Origin: Lichenostomus cassidix
Lineage: Eukaryota; Chordata; Aves; Passeriformes; Meliphagidae
Assembly: GCA_008360975.2 (NCBI GenBank)
Contig: CM039193.1
Location: forward strand, 20,505,389-20,569,388
Reading direction: 5' to 3'
DNA length: 64,000 bases
A program made the position numbers and the translations under genes. The notes under the pieces are model-generated. The model made no database searches. It worked only from the letters and a program-made list of their open reading frames with translations, and was not told where the DNA came from. Positions 25,685 through 37,347 of this stretch are shown piece by piece (position 1 is the first letter of the stretch; each line of letters begins with the position of its first letter).

Positions 25685-28600
25685 GAGGAGAAACCTCTGA
25701 CATTCAAGAGATACTAAGATGTCACCCTGTCTTCAAAAAAATACTGGGACTACTGGGGTTTTTTGACTTTTAGAAATTAGATTCTTTAATACCAAGACTG
25801 GTATCCTCCAAAAATCTCCACCCAGATTGCCAGGACAGCATGTACAGATGTGCATGCTGCTTGCATACACTGCACCCAAATGTTCCGCACCAAGGATAGA
25901 GGTTGGGCTTCCAGTAACAGGCTGACATCTAACCAGTGTCAACTTTGGACCTTGTGTTAGTGTTTTAGCCATTCACATTAATTAAACAGCTCAAAGAGTA
26001 CCAGAAACTAACTGTAAAGGTAGCTACACTTAAAGCAGTGGTTCTGTATACTCCAGCAGAGATTATTCAAAATGCTTGAAGAGAGGAAAGTGGCAAATAC
26101 AATGTGCAATTGATTCATTCAACAGTCCAGCATAAAAATGCTCTCTCCTTGAGTATTCATTAAACAAAATAATTTCTAAGAAGCAGCATCAAATTAGAAT
26201 AATAAAGAAGAAATAAAGAACTAGAACAATCTTTCAAAACAGGACACTTCAGGATTTTAAAATACAATTCCAGTAAAGCAATTGCTCATGGTCATGCTGA
26301 AATGCATGAGGACCTACAAGGTTTCACAGCTCCTCACCTCTCACAGCAATAGCCCGTGGTCCGCTCTGTCCCTGTTCATACCTTGGAGGTTCTGTCATCC
26401 CAAAGGACGCATTTTCCTGTGACTAACAACAGATTTGAAGACCATTAATTGTATATAACTCTATTCACTGCTCAATGACTGCTTCTGACCTAACCTCAGG
26501 AGTGCCCTCTGAAAAACTGTCAATACTTCTAACACATTTAAATGTGCTGTAGAGGCCTACAAGATTAAAAAACTTAGAAATGGTTATTCTTGCCTTTAGT
26601 AACTCTCTAGAAAGTCACCAGCATTTTGGACACAAAAGTTGGTAACACGACATATTTCTTCAGGACACAAAACATCTTTCTCAGGCTATTGGTGCTCAAC
26701 ATGTGTACAGAGAGGGACCCACAGTGGTCATTCTGACCAGCCTCTTGAGGATGCCAGGCAACAGTAAACCCAGAATTACTAGTCCCACCACTAACACAGA
26801 TTATGTCATTCAGGCAGTACCAAGTGTCTTAATAAAGGAGAAAAAGTCCAATTTCAGCACTTTTGCAACTTTTTTATGTTGATGGTTAACTGTGAAAGAG
26901 CTGTTGGGTTTTAGAGTTCATAACCACAAAATTAATTATACTAAGAGGGAGAGAAGAAATACTGAGGGACAAAAGTATCATGCCCCTATCTGAAAGGTTA
27001 TTCAAGCAGTCTGGCTTCAAGGTAGGAATTTCATCCTTCTGTTAATGGAGGGACTATAGATGAGGAGTTGATGCACTCACTTTGCTGAGCCCCTCAAGGA
27101 TCCTGAAGGGAGTCCTGCATGAGATGACTGAGGTTATGTCAACAACCTCCTCTTCTCAGCCTTGCACCTCCACTCTTCACCTAGTCCTCTCACAGCAGTT
27201 AAATCACTGGCTTTCTATCCCACACTAGCATCTTAGCCCTGCGCAAATAACAAGAAAAGTGGAACCCAGAAAATAAGGAAGCAATTAATACCAATAAACT
27301 CTGAAATTCAACTGCATTTCACAGAAAGACAAAAATAGCAACAAAAGTCAGTAAAACCAGAAGAAAAGGCAGGGAGAAAACCATTTTGTGAGGTAATGGT
27401 CAGGGACCACAGGGACAATGCGCTTTAAATAATGCCACTTAACAAGTTAACCCTGAGAAGCCAGACCACAACTGCAGACCTGCGTATTTCTCACAGAAGC
27501 ATGTGGTGACTACTGCCAGAAAAAGCAATGGCCATACCACCAAGGGAGCGGAAATGAGCATGAGGCTTTCACTACAATTAACACTACACTAGCACTATCA
27601 CTACAATCACAGGAGGGGACACCATGACCAGCACATCTCTGCACAGGCTGGCACAGCACTCACTTGCTAGCCAGGTAAAGCAAACACTCAGTATTGTAGT
27701 ACCAGGACTCCTAATAACAGCCAGCACAGATAGAATGAACATCCAGAAACTGTGAAATAAAATCCAAAGACCCATAAAATTTTAAGATATTGCAAAGTGT
27801 AAAATGCAAATGTAGTTATACTAACCCTTGCTTTTAGGAGCTGGCTGGGAATGGGAGGGCGGAGAGTAGAGGGAGCAGAAAAAGGTTCCCCTGGAAGCAC
27901 TTTCCAGTGTACCTCACTATTGTTCCACCAACAAAGGCGTCTCAAATTTCACCACTCAACCTCCAAACCAGCCAGAGTTCTGTGCTGTGACTTGACTGCC
28001 TCCCAAATGCTCCAGAGAATGCAACACTGAGCTGCAGACATCCATTTTCAATTTCACATAGATTTTCACCATGGAGGTCTGGGGTCCTGTGCTTAGGGGT
28101 GCCAGGCTCAGTTCTCAGTGGGGAGTTCAAAGGGGTTGACAGAGGACAAAGAAAATGAGAGCCCTGAGAGCTGGTGATGGGCATGTAGCATGGCTCAAGA
28201 GTTGTCACATCATGGAAAGGAGTTCAACAATACTCCCTCCTATTTTCCTTCTCCTCTCTCTCACTCATGCCCAAGTCCATCTTAGCTCAGGCTATCTCAT
28301 ATACTCTGTTTCCATATCTAAGAAATGAAGTTACATTTTTTGTTTCTTTTTTTACTTAAAAGGAACTTTCAACTAGTTCAGAGAATTTGGAACAAGAGAC
28401 ATATTTTCAAAATACTATCAATATTCAACATTATGTAAGAATTGCAAGTCATAGTCAGTCTCTTGAGTGAAACATCAAATTTCACATTAAAATTTGATAA
28501 TGCCAACATAAATGGATACCACAGTAGTTACTCCTGCTTTTAATCTGCCACTGTTCACTCCACTCAAGCAAGTTAACATCTACATTATCAATGGCTCAAA

Positions 28601-29042
28601 TATCTAACACAATATCTGTATCCAGGGAGCCTGAAATATTAATTACTAAGGCTTTACCAGTCACTTATTTTCATTTAAAATTGAGATTTCAATAAACAAA
28701 AAAAATAAATTTAAAAATTAAAATGTGAATTTTAACAAAACAGCTTGAAGAAGAAAATTAATCTTACTCAAAAGCATTTCACAAGTTCATAGCTTTAGTA
28801 GAAACCAGTGCTCAGTCAGAGGAATCAAAGCATTAATCACATCATTGCTGCATGTACACTCCCTGCCTTTTCAGTTCTCACACAGATCACTGGGTCACAC
28901 CCACTGACCAAGGCAGGACTATTTGCATCAACATTATCGATCCCCAATAATATTAGCAAGATCCCTAAAAAAAAAAATGTACAGACAATCTGGAAAAAAC
29001 CCCATGCATTCACAATTATTGAGCTCAGTCAGCAGGAACAGA

Positions 29043-29090
29043 CAAGCTTCAGTCAGCAACATTCAACAAGCTTCAGTCAGCAACGTTCTT
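29043..29090. repeat. Tandem duplication, 24-bp unit x 2
   Basis: The unit caagcttcagtcagcaacRT plus tcWW occurs twice, with a partial third copy (gctcagtcagcagg) just upstream at about 29023. The reading frame across it repeats Ser-Gln-Gln, which is a consequence of the repeat. Confidence 0.9.
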
Positions 29091-30232
29091 TGAGCTTACA
29101 GACATATGGGAAGAGAAAGCTGTTCCCAAAACCTCCTGCAGAAGTTAGCCGTTCATTTTACATTGAAAACCAGTAGGAAACAGATGGACTTTAGGTCATA
29201 TTTCAGAGGGCAGCACTGCCCACATCACTCCCTCTCACATAGCTTGTTTGAGAACAAGGCTTTCTCAAAACCAAACACATTGAACCTGATCAGGGAGTTC
29301 AGAACATAAAACAATTGGAATACTTCAGAAAATCCAGCCACAAAAACTTCCTTGAAAACACTGCAGTGCAAACAATGCACAAGTGAAAAATCAGCACCTG
29401 GGATTCTGACTTCCCACGTCTGTCACTCCTGGTGTCCCAAGGTTTCAACAACCCACTTCCACCAGTACTGACCTCAGACAGTCTTCCTCATTCTGGATCA
29501 CACTACAGAATCTCATCCCACCCAAAAAGCCATGAGGACCATCACCACTATGATTCCACCGTTGTTACTGGTTTGAATATAATATTCTCTCTTGCACCTC
29601 TGAAACACTCCAAGACCAAACACACTCTGCAGTCACAACCTCCTCCTACATTATCACCTCAGCCAACATTTGGAGTTCGGGGGGGGGACATCCACAAGAC
29701 TTGTGTTGGTCAGTATTTCTGTGCCATTAGTACAGTACACTAGATTTCCTTAAGGAAAGGACAACCTAGTATCCACCCCATCTTTCTTCCCTGCCTCTGT
29801 GGAAGATACCTGACACACCTTACATCTGCACACCTGGCAAGAGGCAAAGGTCCTCTGGAAAGAGAAAGTCCTGGCTTCACTTTCAGCGAGAATTTTAGAC
29901 ATACATTTAAATGCAAGAAGCTGTACCAAATGAGACTGGACAACAGCAATTCCAGCTCCATTCAAGAATGATTCCAGCCAGGACTACACAAGCAAGGCAC
30001 ATCAGAGCCACAAGAGCAAGTAAGCTCTACAGATCTACGTTAGATCAGCACACTCTTGAGTGCCTTGACTCTGAAAACAGAAATAACGCTCACTGAAGAG
30101 CATCAACTACACTCAAGAAAATCACAAATGCACACATAACAGTGGGTCACATATTGCACTGATCTACAAGCAACTAACCTGAGAACCCTGGCTCCTTCAC
30201 TAATAGAGCAGGAGGCTGCTAACATGAGCATT

Positions 30233-31619
30233 TGTGGTGGTTTTGATTGGTCCAAAACATCAGCAAGGTATCTTTAACATCTAAGAGAAATTTCAACCCC
30301 TCAAAAGCTGCTGTGGTGGGCTTGGGGAAGTGTCTGAGGGGTGGGGAGTGGCACAAAGATAGCTCCTGTGTGTCCTGAGTGAAAGCCCTGGAAGTTTTTT
30401 CATCAAATCCAGCAGAGCCAATCTCTGATGACTCTGAAAGTAATGGACATGCTGCCGGCCAAGTGTAAGCCAATTAGGTAAGTTAGTTACACCTCTGTGA
30501 AAACATATTTAAGAAAAAATCAAAACACGGTAGTCACGCACTTCTTTGTAGTTAGAAGAGGAGGACGAGGTAGAGGTAAAAATATGTGAAGGGAGAATAA
30601 CATGGAGACGCCAAGGTCAGTGAAGAAGGTGGGGGAGGAGGTGTTCCAGGCGCTGGAGCTGAAAACCCTCTGCTAGCCATGGTGAAGGCCATGGGGGAGC
30701 AGGAAGTTCCCCTGCAGCCCATGGAGTCCACAAGGATGCAGAAATTAACCCACAGCCCATGCCAGAGGAGCAGGTGGATGCCTGGAAGAAGCTGTGATCC
30801 AGTTGGAGTTGCATCTAAAGAGTTAAAGCTACAAAGGCCTTGCAAAAGAGAGAAAGGCCTTGCTCCTGGGTTGGAAGCAGCCTGGCCTCAGCTCGGGAGA
30901 GTCTGCACCCTATGGACAAGAGGACTCCTGTTGCAGGAGAATTCAGGCGGGATGTTGCTCTGAGATCGGACCCACACCAAAGAAGTTCCCAGAGGACTGT
31001 CTCTCATGGGAGGGACCCCATGGCTAAGTAGAGGACCCCTCTCCCTGATGGACTGATCAGAGAATACCCCTTACCGTGCCCCCTGCCCGTGTTGCTGGTT
31101 TAGAAAGTGAGAAGGAGGGGTGAGCAGAGAGACAGCTTCTTAAGAAGGAGGGGGTGAGAGCAGAGAAACTGTCTGGAGAGAGAGAGACAAGTAGAGATAA
31201 AGAGTATTTGTAGTGGAAGAATTGTAGTGATGAATAGATCTAGGGACCTGCTCTGTGGACTGAGAAAATACCCCACGCCCTGCCCCCCTACCCAAACTGT
31301 TGATTAGAAGAAAGAAAGGGGGTGAATAAAAAATGGGTTCATAAGAGGGAGGGGGGTGAGTGAACAAAATAGTGTATGAAATGTTTATTTTTGCCTCTCA
31401 TTTATCCTCCGACTCGGTTAGGTAATTAAATCACTTTGCTACTTTAAGTTTAGAGCCTGTCTGCCCTTTCTTCCATGTGTCCTCCTACCAGTGTCCTATC
31501 TCACTTAACTCATGAGATTGGTGTGTGTGTTTACAGTTTTTTTTTCTTTCCCCTCTCCTGCGCGTCTGCAGCAGGAGAGAGCCGGAGTGCCGGTGTTTAG
31601 TCAGAGTCAAACCACAACA
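30233..31619 (+). mobile_element. Long solo LTR, copy 1 of an inverted pair, 5-bp TSD
   Basis: The 1387-bp element starts TGTGGTGGTTTTGATTGG and ends AAACCACAACA. It is flanked by a perfect 5-bp duplication, GCATT, at 30228-30232 and 31620-31624. An AATAAA lies in ggggtgaataaaaaatgg near 31325, supporting plus orientation. It matches the element at 39971-41277 read on the other strand over nearly its whole length. It carries roughly 80 bp more, mainly in the terminal 100 bp before the CACAACA end. No internal viral genes are present. Duplication length suggests an ERVL-type element. Confidence 0.92.
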
Positions 31620-31624
31620 GCATT

Positions 31625-32829
31625 TCAGCTACTGCAGACTGCAGCCCATGTGTGAGGACCAGCCTCTAAAAACTAATGCACTGAAGATTGGACACAAGGT
31701 GTTCAGGAGGTGCCAGAAGTCAAATTGCCTAAACATCTCTGGATCCAGGGCAGATGGGGAACTTCAGCAGCTCTTCAACTCACCATAATCTGTCCTGGGT
31801 TGATCCAGCCTTTATCCACCCAAGAAGTAGGGCAGAAAACTTCCACTTTATAAAAATCAGAATTTATTTCTTCAAAAGAAGGAGTTGTTTCAAATTCAAT
31901 CTCATTTTTACAATTTTTCTCTAGCTTTACTAAGGTAAGAACATACACAATAAAAAGAACTGAGTCACAAATGAGCTAAATCAGGAACAACCCAGCTTGC
32001 TTATTTCAGGGGACATTATAAACACAGCTCGGCTTGTTGCAGTATGAACTCTAAAACATCCTCCTAGCATTGTGAAAAACTGCTTTATATGAAAAATAGA
32101 TTTCTTCTAAAGAATGCAAGAATACTTTTATCAATGTATTGGTTACCATACATAACCCCTTTCCATTCTGCACACTTCTCAACAAATCCAATTCTGGTCA
32201 TTGACAATTGCCAATAGTCTCTTCCACTCCTTGGTGCTGCTGCGTATCAGGCACTGCAAGATTCTTTTATGCTGCAGAACTATTTTCCTTTGTGTTAAAA
32301 TTCCCTAAATGTTGCAATGGAACTAAGGTAGAGTATATCCCTTTAACATAGTTAAACCACTCCTATTATTTGGAATGGAAAATGTGACATAGGTACTGAG
32401 GTTTAAAAAACAGCTACAATGCATGTGGCCAGTTTCCTAAACATGAATCTCATGAGAGGTTTTAGGGCTGTTTTTACCCCCTTCCTTTTTCTTCTTTTTC
32501 AGGAGAATGCTGCTCTTACAGAGACAGCCAGCTAAACGTAACAGACCATTATGGTTCAGAGATTTTCAATCTGCAACTGGAAATGGTTTGCGTTTAGGGT
32601 ACTAACAACTCTAAAAGATTTTTTAAAAGGGAGGGGGGGGAAACCCTCAGCATTTTATAAGTGCCTAAATATGGATTGGCAGGAAATAAATTTAATCTAC
32701 ACAGTTAATAGCAGTCTTACTAAAATGAGTGTTTAACAGAACTGATTTTGTGTCGTTTTAGGAGAACTAAAAATACATTTACACAACTCAGTGCTGCATT
32801 TACACAAACATGGAGTCCCTGGCCATTGT
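31625..32829. other. Non-coding spacer upstream of the CpG island
   Basis: AT-rich unique sequence between the LTR and the CpG island. No exon recognised. Confidence 0.6.
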
Positions 32830-33960
32830 GAGCAGCACAGGGACGCCGGGTCTAGGGTGTGTGTGCGGGGGCAGCTCGGGGTGAGCCCGCAGCCGGAGTT
32901 TGGGGGGCCGCGGGTAGCGCAGCCAACGCCGCTGCGGGTCGGGCCTGGGGAGGGCGGGCCGGCCCCGCTGGCGATGGTCAGCATCAGAACCGCGCCAGCC
33001 GCTCGCGGGGGCAGGGAACGAAAAGCAAAAATCAATTAAAGAAAGAAAGTTAGTTGAGCGCGCCCCCAGGTCTGCGAGGACTGCTCCGCTCCGCTGGGCC
33101 CCCGCCTCTCCGCGGCGGAGAGGCCCGACCCCCGGGCTGCCCGCGGAGGGCGCGGGCGGTGCAGGGCCCCGGCTCCAGCAGAGCCGGTGGGACCGCGCGG
33201 GGCAGCGCCCGCCTGCCGGCCGGCGAGAGAACGGGAGGTAGCGAGGTTGCGGCGGTGAGCTCCGTACACCTGAAGCGGGGCTGGCCCAAGAACCAGCCTC
33301 CCCCCGCGCGCACCGCAGAGACCCCGCGGCCCTCCGGGACCCCTGCGCCGCCCCGATCCCGGCCCGGCTTCCCGCGGCCGCCGCAGCCTCCACCGAGAAC
33401 TTGGCGGGCCAGCGCGGGGCTCCCTTGCAATCGCGACCGAGGAGCGGGGGGCTCGGCGCAGCCTTACCCTCCGGCTCCATCTGCTCCCGCGGCCGCGCTC
33501 CGGCGCTCCCCGAGCCGCTGCGCGCTGAGCTGGGCCAGGCCGTTACAAAGGCAGCCGCCGGGCGAGGGGGGTGGGTTTCCTCTCCCTCCCACTGCAGCTG
33601 CATCGCGCCATGAGGCGCCGCCAGCGGGACGCGACGCCCCTGAAGGCGGTGGAGGCGGGAGACGCCCCCGACCCGGCCCGGCCCTGGGAGCAACGGGCCA
33701 CGCCGGAGGGGTCGCGCCGGCTGCCGAGGGACCAGGTGCTGCTCCCGGCCCGGAGGCGGTGGCGGTGAAAGGGCGCACCCGCCGGGGCTGGCCCCTCCCT
33801 AGGGCCGAGAACGAGGGCCAAGGAGAGGGGGAGAACCCCCTTTCCTACCCCCTTCCCGCTCGGCTCTGGGGAAGCAGTGTCCGCCGCTTGCGTGGCCCTT
33901 GGGCAGGGCTACGAAGAGCTCCCGCTGAGCCAGACACCTCGTGGGCTAACTGAGGGCTCC
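32830..33960. promoter_or_regulatory. CpG island, inferred upstream FGD4 promoter
   Basis: An abrupt change from about 35-40% GC to very high GC with abundant CpG over roughly 1.1 kb. It includes Sp1-like sites (gagggcgggcc near 32952 and others), no obvious TATA box and no repeat homology. This is the signature of a housekeeping-type vertebrate promoter. Both strands have long open frames (about 300 codons) that result only from the scarcity of stops in GC-rich DNA. By synteny (mammalian BICD1 is followed by FGD4 in the same orientation) and the minus-strand ATG plus donor inside it, the best guess is an upstream FGD4 promoter transcribing leftward. A divergent non-coding transcript on the plus strand is also possible (a GTGAGC donor-like site at about 33255). 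Confidence 0.8.
33468..33480 (-). CDS. Candidate coding end of a first exon (FGD4 by synteny)
   Basis: On the minus strand, ATG GAG CCG GAG G is followed immediately by GTAAGG. This is a start codon with G at +4 and a good 5' splice donor 13 nt into the frame (intron starts at 33467). This is the only cttacc (GTAAGG) donor I see in the island on that strand. The exon's 5' UTR would extend rightwards into the 33.5-33.95 kb part of the island. FGD4 encodes a CDC42 exchange factor (DH, PH and FYVE domains), none of which are in this window. The gene assignment rests on position and orientation only, and the start may belong to an uncharacterised transcript. Confidence 0.3.
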
Positions 33961-36415
33961 ATCCCCTTCCCACCCCCAGTGAACCGGTGGGCTCCGGGAT
34001 GCCGCTGCAGGGAACAAGGCGTGCTCAGACCCCTCACCACTCGCATGCTACAGGGAAAGTGTTTGCGGATCCATTCGGTAAGAAAGAGGACGAGCCCAGG
34101 GCGAAGCTCAAAATCATGTCACAAGCAGTAGAAAGGGAAACATAAGGGCTATAGGCTCTCCACCGGCTGTTGCCCTTGGAGCCAAAAGCTTCTCGGTGCA
34201 GCTGCTGTGGGCAGCTGTTCGACACATGCCGATGCCCAGGAGAGACACCGGGCTGTGGACGGCTTCTCTGACTGACCTCCTGTTCTTCTATGTACGTGTC
34301 AGAGAGCAATTCAGATAGAAATTTTGTCTGAGGGGACCAAACCCTGCCAGCCTCTTCCCATCTCCCAGAACCATTGCAAGAAAAAAGAGCTTCTTATATA
34401 GTCAGACCCGAAGGCCCACCTGAATCACTGCTCTGTGCCTGGACAGGGAGTAGGATGTGGCAGGTAGGAGGGATTGCAGCTGATCTCCTGGTTGCAGGTT
34501 GATCTCCTTTGTAGTCCTGATGAAGTGCTCCTTCCACAGAGGTAAACCCTGCCTCTTCAGGTGAGGCACATATTTAAAGAGCTTTCTGAGATTTAAGATC
34601 CCAGCTTCTCATCACAAGGAGTAAATAATACCAAGAAAACCAAATGCATTTAAGCTTTAAAATGCCTATCAAACAATCTACCTCTGAAAGCACAAAGCCA
34701 TGTAAAATGGTCTTCACAAAGGCATTTAACTTCAGGAAAAAAAATGCAAAACAATAAAATGAAAAGTTATCTATATGGGGCTTTAGTCTATTTTTTATTA
34801 CCCACTAATTCATCATTGCTCTTTACCTTCCCCCTGAAATATCCAATATTGATGCAGGCATAAGTATGGAAATATACTGTTGAGCACTTCAATAGTGTGG
34901 TGGAATGGAAAAGCAGTTTTGCAGTGACATTCCTAAAATTGATTTTCATGGACTAATCATTCCAGAATAAAAGAAGTAGCTGTTCTAGATTAACTCTATT
35001 AATAGGGTCTAGGCAAACCAGAGTAAGAAAGCAGATTTATCAGTAATGAACTAATCTGTAGTTCTTTCCACTTTCAAAATGCTACCTGTTACTTTCAAAA
35101 TCCTATCTCAAGGCATTAATACTACATTAATCCTACCTCAAGGCATACACAAATTTAATACACAACTAATGATTTCAGACATTGCAGTAAAAATGGATAT
35201 GACTCTCTTAGATTAGCCCTGTCCTTTAGGACAATGAGGAAAGTCTTCTGTACAGCACTTTCACCTGAACAGATCTGAGATCACCAATCATTGCTGCATG
35301 GTTATTAGGTATAATGGAGATCTAGCAGCAGAAACAAACTTACTAATTGTTGAAAATCTCCCAGGTTCTTTGCTCTCATGAAAGCGAGGTCCACGCTACA
35401 AAAGGGTGAAGCTAAGACAAGCTTTATTTTAAGCATTTTAATTTGTTAGATATAGCACTGGAACACCAAATAACCAGTATCCTTTAAAATTACCTACTTA
35501 TTTCCTATCCAATTCTTTATCTACCCTAGCCAGCATTTTGATTTAGTTTGGTTTTTAGGTTGTTTTTGGGTTTTTTTCTTGAGAATTGGACCATTTTCTT
35601 ATTTTAGGTGCTCAGTATCTACAGTCTGGGTATCTGCAACATTTAATTTATATCTCTGACCAGAATCAGTTAAAGTAAATCTGGAGTGAGTTATCAATTC
35701 AAGCAAGTTGTAGCCATTGCTTTTGAACAGCAAAATTGTAACAAAGAGCCACTGTCAGTTTCTTTATGTCTGGAAAATAAGCCATGTCTTCAACCGAGGT
35801 AAATCATGTGGAGTCAGAAGGTTCAGCAGATAAGCAACAAAGAAAAGAAGAGCTCTGCTTCGCAGCTCTGCTGGGGAGTGGAAGGAATAAAAGCTAAGGA
35901 GAAGGTGATCTGACACTACCAGCAAAAGAGCAAAACAGCACAGATTTGGGTTTAGAAGACAAAAGAAATTGCTGGGAAACCTCCTCTGAATATTGGAACT
36001 TTCTTCCCACCTGAATTGAGAGGCATCCAATCCTTTAAAACTGTGAGGAGCAAAATTATTCTGGGATGATTTACAGCACAGTTTGTGACTCTTGAGTAAC
36101 AAGCATGGGATGCTACCTTTCATTGAGTTGCAGGCAGTATATCCATAGCTCTGTTAAGCCCTTTTCTTCTAACCTGTCTCTCTCAGGCACCTGAGATGTT
36201 TCCCTCCCTGTCTTATGAAGGAAGTCATAATAGAAATGTCTGTCTTGTCAAGATTTCTGTCATTTCTGCCATTCACAGTGTTAGTCCCAAAGAAGTTGAA
36301 GATTCTATTAAATAGATTAGAAACTAGTTGGAAACCTTCTGCAATGAACTGGACCTTGCTGAGCACCTGAAGGTCTTAGTTTTATTAAATCTTAGCTGCG
36401 AATTCTACTTTGTAT
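33961..36415. other. Non-coding stretch, no gene seen
   Basis: The GC level falls off to about 34.3 kb, then becomes AT-rich unique sequence. No exon or repeat family recognised. If the CpG island is the FGD4 promoter this is intergenic between BICD1 and FGD4. Confidence 0.55.
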
Positions 36416-36420
36416 CCAGT

Positions 36421-37342
36421 TGTCTTGGTTTGAAAGACAGGTGTCTGCTAAGAGAGGTGGAAACATTCTCTCTTAGAATAGAGAATGTGACCCCCCTTCC
36501 CTCTGAATTATTTTACCTTTGGAATCAAGGGCTTTCAGGCAAAGATATGGGAAAAGAAATAACAGTTCTTTACTAGTATCTATAACAGAGTAAACAAGCA
36601 ACAACAAGAATAGCAACAACAAACAAAAACCAGAAACCCGATGACAGATGTCCCTGGGCTGCCAAGCACTTTCCCGTTTGGTGCAATCACGGTCACAAGC
36701 AGCAGGGGCGCTGTTGAGCTCCCAGCGGGGCAGGGCAGGTACGACGACTGCCGAGCAGCTGCAGGTGGCGCTGTGGCGCAGGGTCAGGTCGGTCTCATGG
36801 GGTTGGTAATGGCGGCAGGGCTGGACTGAAGGATAACGCACAGCAGAGAGCTCGGAGCAGCGAGCTGGAGCGGCAGGAATGGCTCACCTGGGCTAGCCAG
36901 CAAAGGCGGCAGGAACTCCGCAGTTACAGCAGCCGCCGCGGTGCGTTCTGGCTAGCGCGGCGGGGGCAGCCACAGCCGGACTCCTCCGCAGTTGTTGCAA
37001 ACAAAACACTGCAGCCGGGGATAAAGGTTGGGATGCCGCGCCTTTTTCGCAAGCAAGAGCTCACCCGGCCAGGAGGAGAAGGCAGTGCACGGCCAGATGT
37101 CCTGCGGTCGCAGCCAGGAGCAAAGCAGCAGCTTTTCTCTGTTGCCTCCGGTGTCCAGCCAGCAAGTGAAAACTACAACCCCCCCCCCCATCCCCCACCC
37201 CCGGCCAGAATGCCTCCTCCCCTCGCCACACCCAAGCCACAGCCTTTGTCTCTTACAAAAGAGTTAATGGCCCTGAGCACCTGGTTATTGGTTCGCTAGT
37301 AATAGGGATGGAGAAAATGCCACCCCGCCCCAACCTCCAACA
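36421..37342 (-). mobile_element. Solo LTR, GC-rich, 5-bp TSD with one mismatch
   Basis: Read on the minus strand it starts TGTTGGAGG and ends TTTCAAACCAAGACA. On the plus strand the right-hand CA is at 37341-37342. The flanks are CCAGT (36416-36420) and CCACT (37343-37347), a 5-bp duplication with one substitution. A minus-strand AATAAAGAACTG-like block (plus: cagttctttactag near 36565) fits the polyadenylation region. The middle (36640-37050) is CpG-rich and could be mistaken for a second CpG island. I recognise the terminal sequence as a common passerine LTR type. No internal viral genes are present. Confidence 0.82.
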
Positions 37343-37347
37343 CCACT

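Larger units (their letters stand above)
20991..30227. other. Long non-coding stretch, no gene seen
   Basis: Over 9 kb of AT-rich sequence without a convincing exon, CpG island or repeat family. It holds TAA-rich patches near 22167-22292 and two short tandem duplications (listed). The stretch around 28.8-29.7 kb has somewhat higher GC and several open frames on the plus strand, but codon content and surroundings do not support a gene. It is most easily read as intron or old repeat. Confidence 0.55.

Noticed and set aside
28808..29309. Plus-strand frames of 122 and 67 codons with Ser-Gln-Gln repeats
   Set aside because: The repeated residues come from the 24-bp tandem duplication at 29043-29090; no family match or splice support.
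33054..33953. Open frame of 299 codons on the plus strand (and a 297-codon one on the minus strand at 32800-33693)
   Set aside because: Both overlap inside the CpG island, where stops are scarce. The translations are Pro/Ala/Arg/Gly-rich low complexity with no domain, and both strands being open at once points to base composition.
36640..37050. Second CpG island
   Set aside because: Explained by the GC-rich middle of the LTR at 36421-37342.
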